Shown here: positions 15,959 to 23,081 of the stretch, piece by piece
Layout: each line of letters starts with the position of its first letter
How positions within the stretch are numbered: the stretch's first letter is position 1
From: Bryobacterales bacterium
Lineage (GTDB): Bacteria; Acidobacteriota; Terriglobia; Bryobacterales; Bryobacteraceae
DNA length: 33,363 nucleotides
Assembly (NCBI GenBank): GCA_003142185.1
Contig: PLOR01000100.1
Coordinates: 1-33,363, forward strand
Direction of reading: 5' to 3'
Program-made: the position numbers and the translations under genes
Notes under the pieces: model-generated
What the model was told of the DNA's origin: nothing
Databases searched by the model: none
Seen by the model: the letters and a program-made list of their open reading frames with translations, nothing else

Positions 15959-16750
15959 TCATTGCGTATGCCCGAGCACGACGACATCCGCGCTGGGAGA
16001 AAACGAATTCGGCGGGAACTGGAAAATCCGCGCGCGGTAAAGGCCCCACCGCGCCGCAGCCAACTGAAGCGATGTGCCCAAAACGCCCAGCCCATACACC
16101 GCGCTGCGCCGGAAGTTGATGGAGGAGGCCTCGGCGAAATAGCGCGTGGGGCAGGAGATTTCGCCGATGCGCGCTCCGATCAGCACCGCCTGCGCCAGCA
16201 TCTGGTTGTCGAAAACGAAATCGTCCGAATTGCCTTCGAGCGGCAGCGCCGCCAGCAACTGGCGGCTGAAAGCGCGGAACCCGGTGTGATACTCGGAGAG
16301 CTTGGCCCCTGTCAGCAGGTTCTGCGCCGCCGTGAGAAACCGGTTAGCCACGTACTTGTAGCGCGGCATCCCCCCGCGCAGCGCGCCGCCGCCCAGGATG
16401 CGCGACCCGAGCGCCAGATCGTATACGCCATAAGCGATCATGGTGGCGATGGGCGTCACCAGCAGCGGGTTGTACTGATAATCGGGGTGCAGCATCACCA
16501 CCACGTCGGCGCCGCGGTCGAGCGCGATGCGGTAGCACGTCTTCTGATTGCCGCCATAACCGCGGTTCATGGGATGGACTTCGACTGTGAGGCCCAGGCG
16601 CCGCGCCACCTCGGCGGTGGAATCGCGTGAATGATCGTCCACCAGGATACGGTCGTCCACGATCTCCGGCAGTTCCCGCACGGTGGCTTCCAACGTCATC
16701 TCGGCGTTGTAGGCCGGCAATACGACGGCGATGCGTTTTCCGTTGATCAA
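15959..16750 (-). CDS. Family 2 glycosyltransferase (dolichyl-phosphate mannosyltransferase-like)
   Basis: A 263-residue GT-A fold glycosyltransferase. It opens with KRIAVVLPAYNAEMTLEATV, has the nucleotide-sugar motifs LVDDHSRDST and the DxD-like HPDYQYNP, and ends with the QLLAALPLEGNSDDFVFDNQ acceptor region typical of polyprenyl-phosphate sugar transferases such as DPM1-like proteins. It probably moves a hexose from a nucleotide sugar to a lipid carrier at the inner face of the membrane. The frame runs upstream to ATG at 16831, but those codons lie in a tandem repeat region. TTG at 16750 has GGGAG 7 nt before it and gives the normal family N-terminus, so it is chosen. First gene of a likely operon with the APC permease and zinc-finger protein. 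Confidence 0.88.
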   Translation of the reverse strand: MINGKRIAVVLPAYNAEMTLEATVRELPEIVDDRILVDDHSRDSTAEVARRLGLTVEVHPMNRGYGGNQKTCYRIALDRGADVVVMLHPDYQYNPLLVTPIATMIAYGVYDLALGSRILGGGALRGGMPRYKYVANRFLTAAQNLLTGAKLSEYHTGFRAFSRQLLAALPLEGNSDDFVFDNQMLAQAVLIGARIGEISCPTRYFAEASSINFRRSAVYGLGVLGTSLQLAAARWGLYRARIFQFPPNSFSPSADVVVLGHTQ

Positions 16751-16815
16751 GATCGCGCTCCCTAGCAGTGTACCCGGTTTCGCGCGTGCGGCGCTGAAAA
16801 CACCAGAACATGACC

Positions 16816-16923
16816 GGCCACAGATAAACACAGATAAACACGGATTGAAGGAGGCTTAGCTTATCTGTGTTTATCTGTGTTTATCTGTGTTCATCTGTGT
16901 TTATCTGTGTTTATCTGTGGCCC
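16816..16923. repeat. Family F inverted/tandem repeat, copy 2
   Basis: The left arm GGCCACAGATAAACACAGAT is answered on the right by six tandem copies of a 10-bp unit (TTATCTGTGT, 16861-16920; one copy TCATCTGTGT, the last ends in G), closing with GGCC. A second small tandem, TTTTTCGGAG twice, follows at 16931-16950. Copy 1 of the family is at 5823-5898. Confidence 0.85.
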
Positions 16924-16955
16924 AAATTTCTTTTTCGGAGTTTTTCGGAGTTGTG

Positions 16956-16972
16956 TTGAAGCATGCCCTGCC
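16956..16972. repeat. Family D short repeat (partial)
   Basis: TTGAAGCATGCCCTGCC matches the second half of the family D repeat. It lies 12 nt beyond the stop of the S41 peptidase gene, just after the family F element. Family F is followed by a family D fragment at 5934-5945 as well. Confidence 0.5.
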
Positions 16973-16984
16973 AAGGCGCAGCCG

Positions 16985-18445
16985 CTACGATCCCACCACG
17001 GCGCGCGCCCGCTGAATGGCCGGGTCGCGCTCGGCTTCCACTTCATCGCCTTTTTCCACGCCGAAGGCTTGGTTGAAGATTTCCGTCTTCAGGCGGTTGG
17101 TCACGAAATCGCGTTCTTGCGACCAGTCCGTCACGCCGGGCTCGATGTTGCGCGCGGCCAGAAACACCTGGAACTGGTCCATCAATGCCGGTGTGACGGC
17201 AAAGTCCTGGCTTACTTTGTGGTCGCGCAGATACTCGGTAGCGAAAGTGGTGAACGATCCCGTGGCTTCGAGCACCGCCCGCAACCGGTTCATCGCCGGA
17301 GGCGCTACAGCGATGTCCGGCCGGATGCCGCCGCCGCCGGTCACCACGCGGCCGCCATCGGTACGGAATTCTTTCGCCTGGTTGGGCTTCGCGGTGGTGG
17401 CGGCCAGCTCGAACTGGGCCGCATCGAGCGGCTTCTGGATCGACCGCCCGCTGGGCGTGTAATAGAGCGCCGTGGTCAGCGCGAGACCAGTGCCCTGGGT
17501 CAACGGATAGACGGTTTGCACCAGACCCTTGCCGAAGCTGGGCTCGCCCAGCACGGTAGCGCGGTCGTGGTCCTGCATGGCTCCGGTGACAATCTCCGAT
17601 GCGCTGGCGGTTTTGCCGTTGATCAGAATCGCCAGCTTGAAACCGTATGGCTTGGCGCTGGCGGGCACGGCTTCCGCCTTTTCCGGCATGTGCCGGCCGC
17701 GCACCGTGAGGATGGTCTGGCCGGGCCGGAGGAACAGCGACGCGGTCTCGAGCGCCGCGGTCACCAGCCCGCCGGGATTGTTGCGAAAGTCCAGCACCAG
17801 GCCGGCCAGGCGATCGCCGCCGAGCTTCTCGATGGCTTCCTTGAGCCCCTGCACGGTGTGCTCGTCAAAGCTGGAGACGCGTATATATCCTACCCCCGCG
17901 CCCAGCAAGAAAGCGCGCTCCACACTCGGGGATTCCATGTCTGCCGGGATCAGCGTGAGGTCGAGGATGTGCTTCGATCCCGGCTTGCGAACTGCCAGCC
18001 GCGCCGGCCGCTGGCGCGATTCCGACAGGAGCTCTGCCAATTGGTCCAGATCGAGCCTGGCGATCACGTAGCCGTTCACCGCCAGAATCTCATCTCCCGG
18101 CGACAGCCCAGCCTTGGCCGACGGCGTGCCCGCCAGCGTCTGCAGCACAATCACCCGTCCGGGCAGTATCGACACCACGCTGCCGAACCCCTTTTGCGTG
18201 GATGCCTCCATCTTCTTGAGCTGGTCGAACTGGCCGGGATCGAAGAACACCGAATGTGGATCGAGCACGCGCAGCAGGCCGGGAATGGCGCCCTGGTAAA
18301 AAGCCTGTTCCGAAGCTACCGGGTCGGCGGCGTTGCTCTCCAGCGATGCATACACGGAAATGAGGGACTTGATTTGCGAGTCCAGGTCGTCGGCGGCGCT
18401 GAGCGTCAAGACGGCCGCGAAGAAAGCTGCGGTGAGACGAACCAT
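16985..18445 (-). CDS. Exported S41 family C-terminal processing peptidase
   Basis: A 486-residue serine peptidase of the CtpA/Prc family, which cuts proteins near their C-termini in the periplasm. A signal peptide covers about residues 1-18 (MVRLTAAFFAAVLTLSAA). A PDZ domain follows (GSVVSILPGRVIVLQTLAGT, then AKAGLSPGDEILAVNGY). The catalytic domain has LVLDFRNNPGGL, the nucleophile region GKTASASEIVTGAMQDH and the general-base lysine in GEPSFGKGLVQT. The ATG at 18445 overlaps the stop of a 47-codon ORF upstream as TGATG, which supports both that start and coupling; no clear Shine-Dalgarno sequence precedes it. It closes a likely operon of arginase, Ddl, small ORF and this gene, so a role in envelope maturation beside D-Ala-D-Ala synthesis is plausible. 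Confidence 0.93.
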   Translation of the reverse strand: MVRLTAAFFAAVLTLSAADDLDSQIKSLISVYASLESNAADPVASEQAFYQGAIPGLLRVLDPHSVFFDPGQFDQLKKMEASTQKGFGSVVSILPGRVIVLQTLAGTPSAKAGLSPGDEILAVNGYVIARLDLDQLAELLSESRQRPARLAVRKPGSKHILDLTLIPADMESPSVERAFLLGAGVGYIRVSSFDEHTVQGLKEAIEKLGGDRLAGLVLDFRNNPGGLVTAALETASLFLRPGQTILTVRGRHMPEKAEAVPASAKPYGFKLAILINGKTASASEIVTGAMQDHDRATVLGEPSFGKGLVQTVYPLTQGTGLALTTALYYTPSGRSIQKPLDAAQFELAATTAKPNQAKEFRTDGGRVVTGGGGIRPDIAVAPPAMNRLRAVLEATGSFTTFATEYLRDHKVSQDFAVTPALMDQFQVFLAARNIEPGVTDWSQERDFVTNRLKTEIFNQAFGVEKGDEVEAERDPAIQRARAVVGS

Positions 18446-18588
18446 CAAGCGGGCCAGGCTGGGGTGATGTCGACCGGAACGCTTGGGACGCGATCCGGCT
18501 GCAACAGGCCCTCGGCGAATGTCTCGGCGGTTTCCAGACGCAGCCATTCCTCGCGCATCGGTATCCGGCTTGTGGGAAGGCCTGCCAT
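18445..18588 (-). CDS. 47-residue small ORF between ddl and the S41 gene
   Basis: An ORF reading MAGLPTSRIPMREEWLRLET and then AETFAEGLLQPDRVP, ending TPAWPA. It starts 22 nt after the ddl stop, with GGGGCGAG 4 nt before the ATG, and its TGA overlaps the ATG of the S41 peptidase gene (TGATG). No family is recognised, and there is no signal peptide or membrane segment; the middle should form an amphipathic helix (EEWLRLETAETFAEGLL). The overlap and GC-rich third positions argue that it is translated. It could be a small protein in its own right, or mainly serve to bring ribosomes to the next gene. Confidence 0.5.
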   Translation of the reverse strand: MAGLPTSRIPMREEWLRLETAETFAEGLLQPDRVPSVPVDITPAWPA

Positions 18589-18610
18589 CGAACTCGCCCC
18601 TATTGGTATT

Positions 18611-19588
18611 CTATCGCGTGAAGCGCGTGGCCTTTCGCTGCCGCTGCCGGTCGAGCGCCAGATCGATCAGCCGGTCGAGCAGCGCCGGAAACGGCAAGCC
18701 GCTGTGCTCCCACATCTTGGGGTACATACTGATGGAAGTGAAGCCGGGAATCGTGTTGATCTCGTTGATGTACAGCTTGCCGGTGGAAGCCTCCAGCAGG
18801 AAATCCACTCGCGCCATCCCTTCGCACTCCACCGCGCGGTAGCATTCCACCGCCAGCCGCCGCAGTTCGGCCGTAGTCTGCGGCGGCAAATTGGCCGGCA
18901 CCTGGGCCTCGGCCAGGTCCAGGGTGTATTTGTCGTCGTAATCGTAGAATTCGCGCGAGGGCAGGATCTCGCAGGGCAGGGAAGCGGCCGGCGCCTCATT
19001 ACCGAGCACGGCGCATTCCAGCTCGCGGCCCACGATGCCGCGCTCGACGATCACCTTGCGGTCGTACTCCGCCGCCAGCGCGAACGCCGCCTCCAGTTCG
19101 CGCGCGTTGTGCGCCTTGGAAATCCCCACCGACGAACCCAGGTTGGCCGGTTTCACGAAAACCGGGAAGGGCAGGGCGGCGCAGGCTTCCACCACGTTGG
19201 CGGTCCCGCGCGGCAGCGCCACAAAATCGACAACTGGCAACATCCGTTCCATACAGACACGTTTGGTCATCTCCTTGTCCATCGAAACGGCGGAGCCCAG
19301 CACCCCTGCGCCCACGTATGCGAGTCCGGCCAGCTCCAGCAGTCCCTGCATGGTGCCATCCTCGCCGAAGGTTCCGTGCAGTACCGGGAACACTACGTCG
19401 ATCTCCGGCTGCGCATCCGGCTCGGGTAGCATGGGACGCGGCGACCACTTGCCTTGCTTGTCGATAAAGTATTCCAAAACCTCGTACTTGTCCCGGTCGA
19501 GACCGTCTATGATGGCGCGCGCCGAGCGCACCGACACCTCATGTTCCCCGCTACGGCCGCCGTATACGACCGCTACTCGCAGCTTCAT
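18611..19588 (-). CDS. ddl: D-alanine--D-alanine ligase
   Basis: A 325-residue ATP-grasp ligase joining two D-alanines for the peptidoglycan precursor in the cytoplasm. The N-terminus carries VVYGGRSGEHEVSVRSARAI, with the family's serine and glutamate for the first D-Ala site. The ATP-grasp core includes FPVFVKPANLGSSVGISKA, VIVERGIVGRELECAV and the magnesium-binding INEINTIPGFTSISMYPKMW near the C-terminus. The length is slightly below the 340-370 residues of longer Ddl proteins but normal for many bacteria. Its ATG overlaps the arginase stop by 4 nt (ATGA), so the genes are coupled. It is followed by a 47-codon ORF and the S41 peptidase. Confidence 0.96.
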   Translation of the reverse strand: MKLRVAVVYGGRSGEHEVSVRSARAIIDGLDRDKYEVLEYFIDKQGKWSPRPMLPEPDAQPEIDVVFPVLHGTFGEDGTMQGLLELAGLAYVGAGVLGSAVSMDKEMTKRVCMERMLPVVDFVALPRGTANVVEACAALPFPVFVKPANLGSSVGISKAHNARELEAAFALAAEYDRKVIVERGIVGRELECAVLGNEAPAASLPCEILPSREFYDYDDKYTLDLAEAQVPANLPPQTTAELRRLAVECYRAVECEGMARVDFLLEASTGKLYINEINTIPGFTSISMYPKMWEHSGLPFPALLDRLIDLALDRQRQRKATRFTR

Positions 19589-20499
19589 AGGATGCGTTTT
19601 CCCATTCCCGACATGATCAGCTCCACCGCCAGATCGGCCGTGCGGTTCGATTCGTCGATCACCGGATTCACTTCCACCACTTCCATCGAGACCATCTTCC
19701 CCGAATCACAGATCATTTCCATTGCCAAATGCGCTTCCCGGTAGGTGGCGCCGCCGCGCACCGGCGTGCCGACGCCCGGCGCGTCTTTGGGGTCGACGAA
19801 ATCCATATCGAGCGAAAGGTGGAAACCGTCGGTGCCGTCGGAAGCCGCACGAATCGCTTCTTCCATCACGGTGCGCAGGCCGCGTTCGTCGATGTCGCGC
19901 ATGGTGAAGGCCCGCACGCCGGAATCGCGCACGTTCGAGCGCTCCTGTTGATCCACGTCGCGCAGGCCGACGATCGCCGCGTGGGCGGGGCTGACCTTGG
20001 GATGAAAGCCGAACAGGTCCACCAGCTCCGCCGGGCCGCGGCCCAGAATCGCCGCCAACGGCATTCCGTGCACATTGCCGCTGGGGCTGGAGCCGGGGGT
20101 GTTCATGTCGGCGTGCGCGTCCAGCCAGATCAGCCCGATGCTGCGCCCCTGGCGGCGAAAGTGCTGCGCCACGCCGCTCATCGTGCCCACCGCTACCGAA
20201 TGGTCGCCGCCCAGCACCAGCGGCAGCCGGCCGCGCTCCAGAGCTTCGATTACCTGCGTGCCCAGCCGCTCGCACGCGGCGGCGATCTGCGCCAGGTACT
20301 TGGCATGTGCGTCGCCTTCGGCGCAGCTTTCCGCCTGCTCCACCGGGATGTTGCCCAGGTCTTCGACCTCGTATCCGAGCCCCGTCACGCGCGAGTTCAG
20401 ATTGGCCACCCGCAGCGCCGAAGGGCCCATATCCACGCCGCGCCGGCCTTGTCCTAAATCGAGCGGCGCACCGATCACCGCTATGTGCGAATGTCGCAT
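19585..20499 (-). CDS. rocF: Arginase
   Basis: A 304-residue ureohydrolase, the usual arginase length, hydrolysing L-arginine to ornithine and urea with a two-manganese centre. All ligands are visible: His in GGDHS (H100), D127, H129 and D131 in LDAHADMN, and D231/D233 in SLDMDFVDP. SSPSGNVHGMPLA is the arginase form of the substrate loop and VEVNPVIDESNRTADLA is the C-terminal signature; together they favour arginase over agmatinase. It is the first gene of a probable operon with ddl (4-nt overlap). The pairing of arginine breakdown with D-Ala-D-Ala ligase has no evident metabolic logic. No Shine-Dalgarno sequence is apparent near the ATG at 20499. Confidence 0.94.
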   Translation of the reverse strand: MRHSHIAVIGAPLDLGQGRRGVDMGPSALRVANLNSRVTGLGYEVEDLGNIPVEQAESCAEGDAHAKYLAQIAAACERLGTQVIEALERGRLPLVLGGDHSVAVGTMSGVAQHFRRQGRSIGLIWLDAHADMNTPGSSPSGNVHGMPLAAILGRGPAELVDLFGFHPKVSPAHAAIVGLRDVDQQERSNVRDSGVRAFTMRDIDERGLRTVMEEAIRAASDGTDGFHLSLDMDFVDPKDAPGVGTPVRGGATYREAHLAMEMICDSGKMVSMEVVEVNPVIDESNRTADLAVELIMSGMGKRIL

Positions 20500-20558
20500 A
20501 GGAAGAATGTGTCGCCGCGAAGCTCAGAGCCTGACAGGAAATAACCATGCCGGTTCGA

Positions 20559-20715
20559 CGTGGCGCACGCACTCATGCGTGCCGCGTCGGCACTCGTGCC
20601 GACGCTTGGCTTCCCATGGGCGAGCAGGTGTCGAGAAGAGTCTCGACACGGCACGCACGAGTGCGTGCGCCACACCGCTCGCCAGGAATTGGCATGGTAA
20701 TTTCGTGACAAAGCC
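20559..20715. repeat. Family A long hairpin repeat, copy A3 (most complete)
   Basis: Arms 20561-20584 (TGGCGCACGCACTCATGCGT...) and 20649-20672 pair at 23 of 24 positions. Between them lie two smaller hairpins, GTCGGCACTCGTGCCGAC and TCGAGAAGAGTCTCGA. The tail ends ATTTCGTGACAAAGCCC directly before the stop codon of the minus-strand gene ending at 20716. It could serve as a terminator-like or mRNA-stabilising 3' structure for that gene. Confidence 0.85.
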
Positions 20716-21546
20716 CTACGCTTCCTCCAGCCGCTCGAAGACTCGCATGACGGTATCCATCGGGTGGGGGACCTCCGGCTTCTCTTTCAGTTCCAGCACC
20801 AGGGGAAACTGCCCGTCCGGTTCGCGGAGCAACTCCATCGTCTCCTTCCAGTCCACGGTTCCCCCTTCGCTTTCGAACGGGAACAGGTGCTGGTCCGTCT
20901 TGCCGTCATTGTCGTGAATATGCGTGGAGCGTATGCGCGGCTTCATCAACCGGAACGCCGTCGCCACGCCTTCGTTCATGTTGGCATGGCCGGTATCGAA
21001 AACGTAGTTCAGTCCGATGTGCGTCAATTCCTGGAAGAGCAGAAGACGCTCCGCGCTCGAAAGCTCGTTGGGAATGTTCTCGAGTAATATGTCCACGCCG
21101 CGCTGGCGCGCAAACATGTTCAACTCCTCCAGCGCCGCGAAGGCCGCATCGAACTTGCGCAGGTCGAACTCTTCGCCGCCCACGCCGATGTGCTGGATCA
21201 GATAGCGGAACGGGATCACCTCGGCAATCTCCAGCGCGCGCTTGATTTCATCCACCATGTCCAGCCGCTTGCCCTTTACCGGTTCGGTAATCGTGATCAC
21301 CGCGTGCGGGCCCGACCGTCCCCAGATCTCGTCGGCGTACATGGGCGAATGCAGCGAGTGCAGTTTCAACGTAGAGTCGCGAAACCAGTGGCCGAGCTCG
21401 GCGATCTGCGCCTTGTCGCGGTAGTCCAGGTGCTGCCGTGCGCAAAATATCTCCACCGCCGGGACCCCGGCCTGCTCGATGCGCTGGAGCGTTGCGCCGG
21501 TCAACCGATGATTGACAAACAAGTGCGTCGAAAGTACATGGTCCAT
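20716..21546 (-). CDS. Sugar phosphate isomerase/epimerase-like TIM-barrel protein
   Basis: A 276-residue protein of the AP endonuclease 2/xylose isomerase-like TIM-barrel family. Typical positions are visible: the EIF strand (VPAVEIFCARQHLDYRD), LHSLHSPMYADE, an internal ILLENIPNE glutamate, FDTGHANMNE, and THIHDNDGKTDQHLFPFESE with the histidine and aspartate metal ligands, closing on LVLELKEK. Members isomerise or epimerise sugars, inositols or hydroxypyruvate, usually with a divalent metal; the substrate cannot be told from this sequence. There is no signal peptide, so it is cytoplasmic. AAAGGA lies 13 nt before the ATG, slightly far. The stop directly abuts repeat A3. It is separated from rlmB upstream by a repeat and is probably transcribed alone. 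Confidence 0.9.
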   Translation of the reverse strand: MDHVLSTHLFVNHRLTGATLQRIEQAGVPAVEIFCARQHLDYRDKAQIAELGHWFRDSTLKLHSLHSPMYADEIWGRSGPHAVITITEPVKGKRLDMVDEIKRALEIAEVIPFRYLIQHIGVGGEEFDLRKFDAAFAALEELNMFARQRGVDILLENIPNELSSAERLLLFQELTHIGLNYVFDTGHANMNEGVATAFRLMKPRIRSTHIHDNDGKTDQHLFPFESEGGTVDWKETMELLREPDGQFPLVLELKEKPEVPHPMDTVMRVFERLEEA

Positions 21547-21625
21547 GGTAATCGTTCAGTCCTTTCGAGCCTGATATCCTCGCGCCGCGGCTTCGCCTGC
21601 GCCGCATCAAGTAAGATTCTAGCTC

Positions 21626-21768
21626 GTGGCGCGGCCTGTCAAGGCTGCTGAACCGAGAGTCATCGCGGCTTTTCTTGCTTGGTTGACCACGCACAGTCTT
21701 CAGACTCGCCACCAGAAAAGGAAAGCCGAGACGACTCTCGGCTCAGCAGGCCTGACGGCCCGCGCCAC
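21626..21768. repeat. Family A/B inverted repeat, copy A5
   Basis: The left end GTGGCGCGGCCTGTCAAGGC (from 21626) and the right end (to 21768) form an inverted repeat of about 50 bp per arm that includes the family B hairpin (CCGAGAGTC/GACTCTCGG). The right arm is inside the rlmB gene and codes for its last eight residues (RGAGRQAC) and stop. Confidence 0.8.
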
Positions 21769-22465
21769 GCCGCTTCCATTCGAACAGCACAATGCCGGCT
21801 GCCACCGACACGTTGAGCGACGAAATCTTCCCCGCCAGCGGAATCCGCACCAGCGCGTCGCAGTGCTTCTTCACCTGCTCGTGCAGGCCCTTGCCTTCGC
21901 CGCCCAGGACGATGACGGTAGGCAGCGAATACGCAACCTGGTCGTACGATTCCGCGCCGCGCTCGTCGAGCCCGTAGATCCAGTAGCCGCGCTCTTTCAG
22001 ATCCTCGAGGGTGCGATTGATGTTGGTGACGCGCGTCACCGGCAGGTGCTCGATGGCGCCCGCCGCGGCTTTTGCCGCCACGTCGGTCAGGCTGGCCGCG
22101 CGACGTTCGGGGATGATGATGCCGCCCGCGCCCGCCGCATGCGCGGTGCGGATCACCGCGCCGAGGTTGTGCGGATCCTCCACGCCATCGAGCACCACCA
22201 GCAATTCGGCCTGCGCCACTTGTTCGAGCTCGGCATACTGACGCGCCGCGCCCATCGCGATCACGCCCTGGTGCGCCGAACTACCCGCCAGGCGGTCGAG
22301 CGCCGGCCGCGGCTCGAAGCGCACCGGCACGCCCGCGCGCCGCGCCAAGTCGATCAGTTCCTGCAAACGCGGGCCGCCCGCGCCCTGCGCCACCAGCAGC
22401 CGCTCCAGCGGATGTTTGGCGCGCAGCGCTTCGGCCACCGGATGGATTCCGCTTAAGATCGGCAT
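21743..22465 (-). CDS. rlmB: 23S rRNA (guanosine-2'-O)-methyltransferase RlmB
   Basis: A 240-residue SpoU-family (SPOUT) methyltransferase that methylates the ribose of G2251 in 23S rRNA using S-adenosylmethionine. The N-terminal substrate-binding domain (about 1-75; ILSGIHPVAEALRAKHPLER) is followed by the knotted catalytic domain with VVLDGVEDPHNLGAVIRTAH, VIVLGGEGKGLHEQV and RIPLAGKISSLNVSVAAGIV. All three SpoU motifs are intact. The ATG at 22465 overlaps the stop of the AhpD-like gene as TGATG; a GTG one codon upstream is also possible. The terminal RGAGRQAC and stop codon are encoded by a repeat, so the original C-terminus was probably changed when the repeat inserted; the catalytic knot is not affected. 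Other TrmH-type 2'-O-methyltransferases are the main alternative. Confidence 0.93.
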   Translation of the reverse strand: MPILSGIHPVAEALRAKHPLERLLVAQGAGGPRLQELIDLARRAGVPVRFEPRPALDRLAGSSAHQGVIAMGAARQYAELEQVAQAELLVVLDGVEDPHNLGAVIRTAHAAGAGGIIIPERRAASLTDVAAKAAAGAIEHLPVTRVTNINRTLEDLKERGYWIYGLDERGAESYDQVAYSLPTVIVLGGEGKGLHEQVKKHCDALVRIPLAGKISSLNVSVAAGIVLFEWKRRGAGRQAC

Positions 22466-22971
22466 CACGCTCCCGGAAGCATCTGGAGGCCGTTGTTGAA
22501 CCGGTTGGTGAAGTTGGCCATCGCCGCCACCAGCGTGATCTCGACAATCTGCTCCTGCGTGAAATGCGCGAACAGTTCTTCGCGCGAGTCCGGGGCCGTC
22601 GCCGTGCGCGTCAAATCGCGTGCATAAGCAATTGCGGCGCGCTCGGCCGCGTCGAACGGCTGCTCGTCGCCGGCCTGGAGCGCCCGCAATTCATCGTCGG
22701 TGATGCCGGCCTTGCGCGAGCTCGCTGCGTGCGCGGAAGTGCAGAAGGCGCAGTGGTTGGCGTAGGAGCAGGTCAGGTACACGAACTCTTTCACGCGCTG
22801 GCTTACCGGGCCCGGGCCCATAATCGCGCCGTACAGCGGTACAAAAGTCTTCAGCACCTCCGGCCGGTTCGCCATGGCTCGGAAGAACGCGTTGGGCTTC
22901 TTCGACTTGGCCTCGAGGCTGGCCAGAAATTCATTTTGCGCGGGGTCCACGCCTTGAATTGGAATTGGCAT
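22465..22971 (-). CDS. AhpD-like / carboxymuconolactone decarboxylase family protein
   Basis: A 168-residue, all-helical protein of the AhpD-like superfamily (peroxidase-related branch). The redox motif ExxxxCxxCxxxH is visible as HCAFCTSAHAASS at about residues 73-85, with ANFTNRFNNG near the C-terminus, where the family often has a conserved Asn/Asp. Members reduce peroxides or alkylhydroperoxide partners, or have unknown roles. The ATG at 22971 gives the usual family N-terminus; the open frame up to 23058 covers repeat DNA. A TATACT hexamer 7 nt upstream of the ATG, without a Shine-Dalgarno sequence, suggests a leaderless transcript. The stop overlaps the rlmB start (TGATG), so the two form an operon. 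Confidence 0.88.
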   Translation of the reverse strand: MPIPIQGVDPAQNEFLASLEAKSKKPNAFFRAMANRPEVLKTFVPLYGAIMGPGPVSQRVKEFVYLTCSYANHCAFCTSAHAASSRKAGITDDELRALQAGDEQPFDAAERAAIAYARDLTRTATAPDSREELFAHFTQEQIVEITLVAAMANFTNRFNNGLQMLPGA

Positions 22972-22978
22972 AGCAACC

Positions 22979-22984
22979 AGTATA
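22979..22984 (-). promoter_or_regulatory. -10 box, apparently leaderless start of the AhpD-like gene
   Basis: TATACT on the minus strand, 7 nt before the ATG at 22971. No Shine-Dalgarno sequence lies between. The -35 position falls in the neighbouring REPIN-like repeat (22990-23081) and shows no consensus. Confidence 0.45.
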
Positions 22985-22989
22985 GAAGA

Positions 22990-23081
22990 GATAGGACAGA
23001 CGATCGGTTTTTGTCGTCTGTCAAGGCGCCGCGCTGTCATCAAGGCATGACAGACCACGAAGGACGATGGTCTGTCCTACC
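22990..23081. repeat. Double-hairpin REPIN-like repeat, copy 2
   Basis: Reverse-orientation relative of the element at 3980-4059. Hairpin 1 is GACAGACGA/TCGTCTGTC and hairpin 2 is GACAGACCA/TGGTCTGTC, with outer ends GATAGGAC and GTCCTACC. Hairpin 2 has an A-T pair where copy 1 has G-C. The GntP stop codon (23077-23079) lies in the last bases. Confidence 0.8.

Noticed and set aside
16816-16950. Tandem repeat considered as a CRISPR array
   Set aside because: Units are 10 bp and directly adjacent, with no spacers, and no cas genes are present.
16877-19429. 850-codon open frame on the + strand opposite the S41 peptidase and ddl genes
   Set aside because: It is antisense to two clearly conserved genes, its protein is His/Arg/Gln-rich with no motif, and long antisense frames are expected in GC-rich DNA with strong third-position bias.
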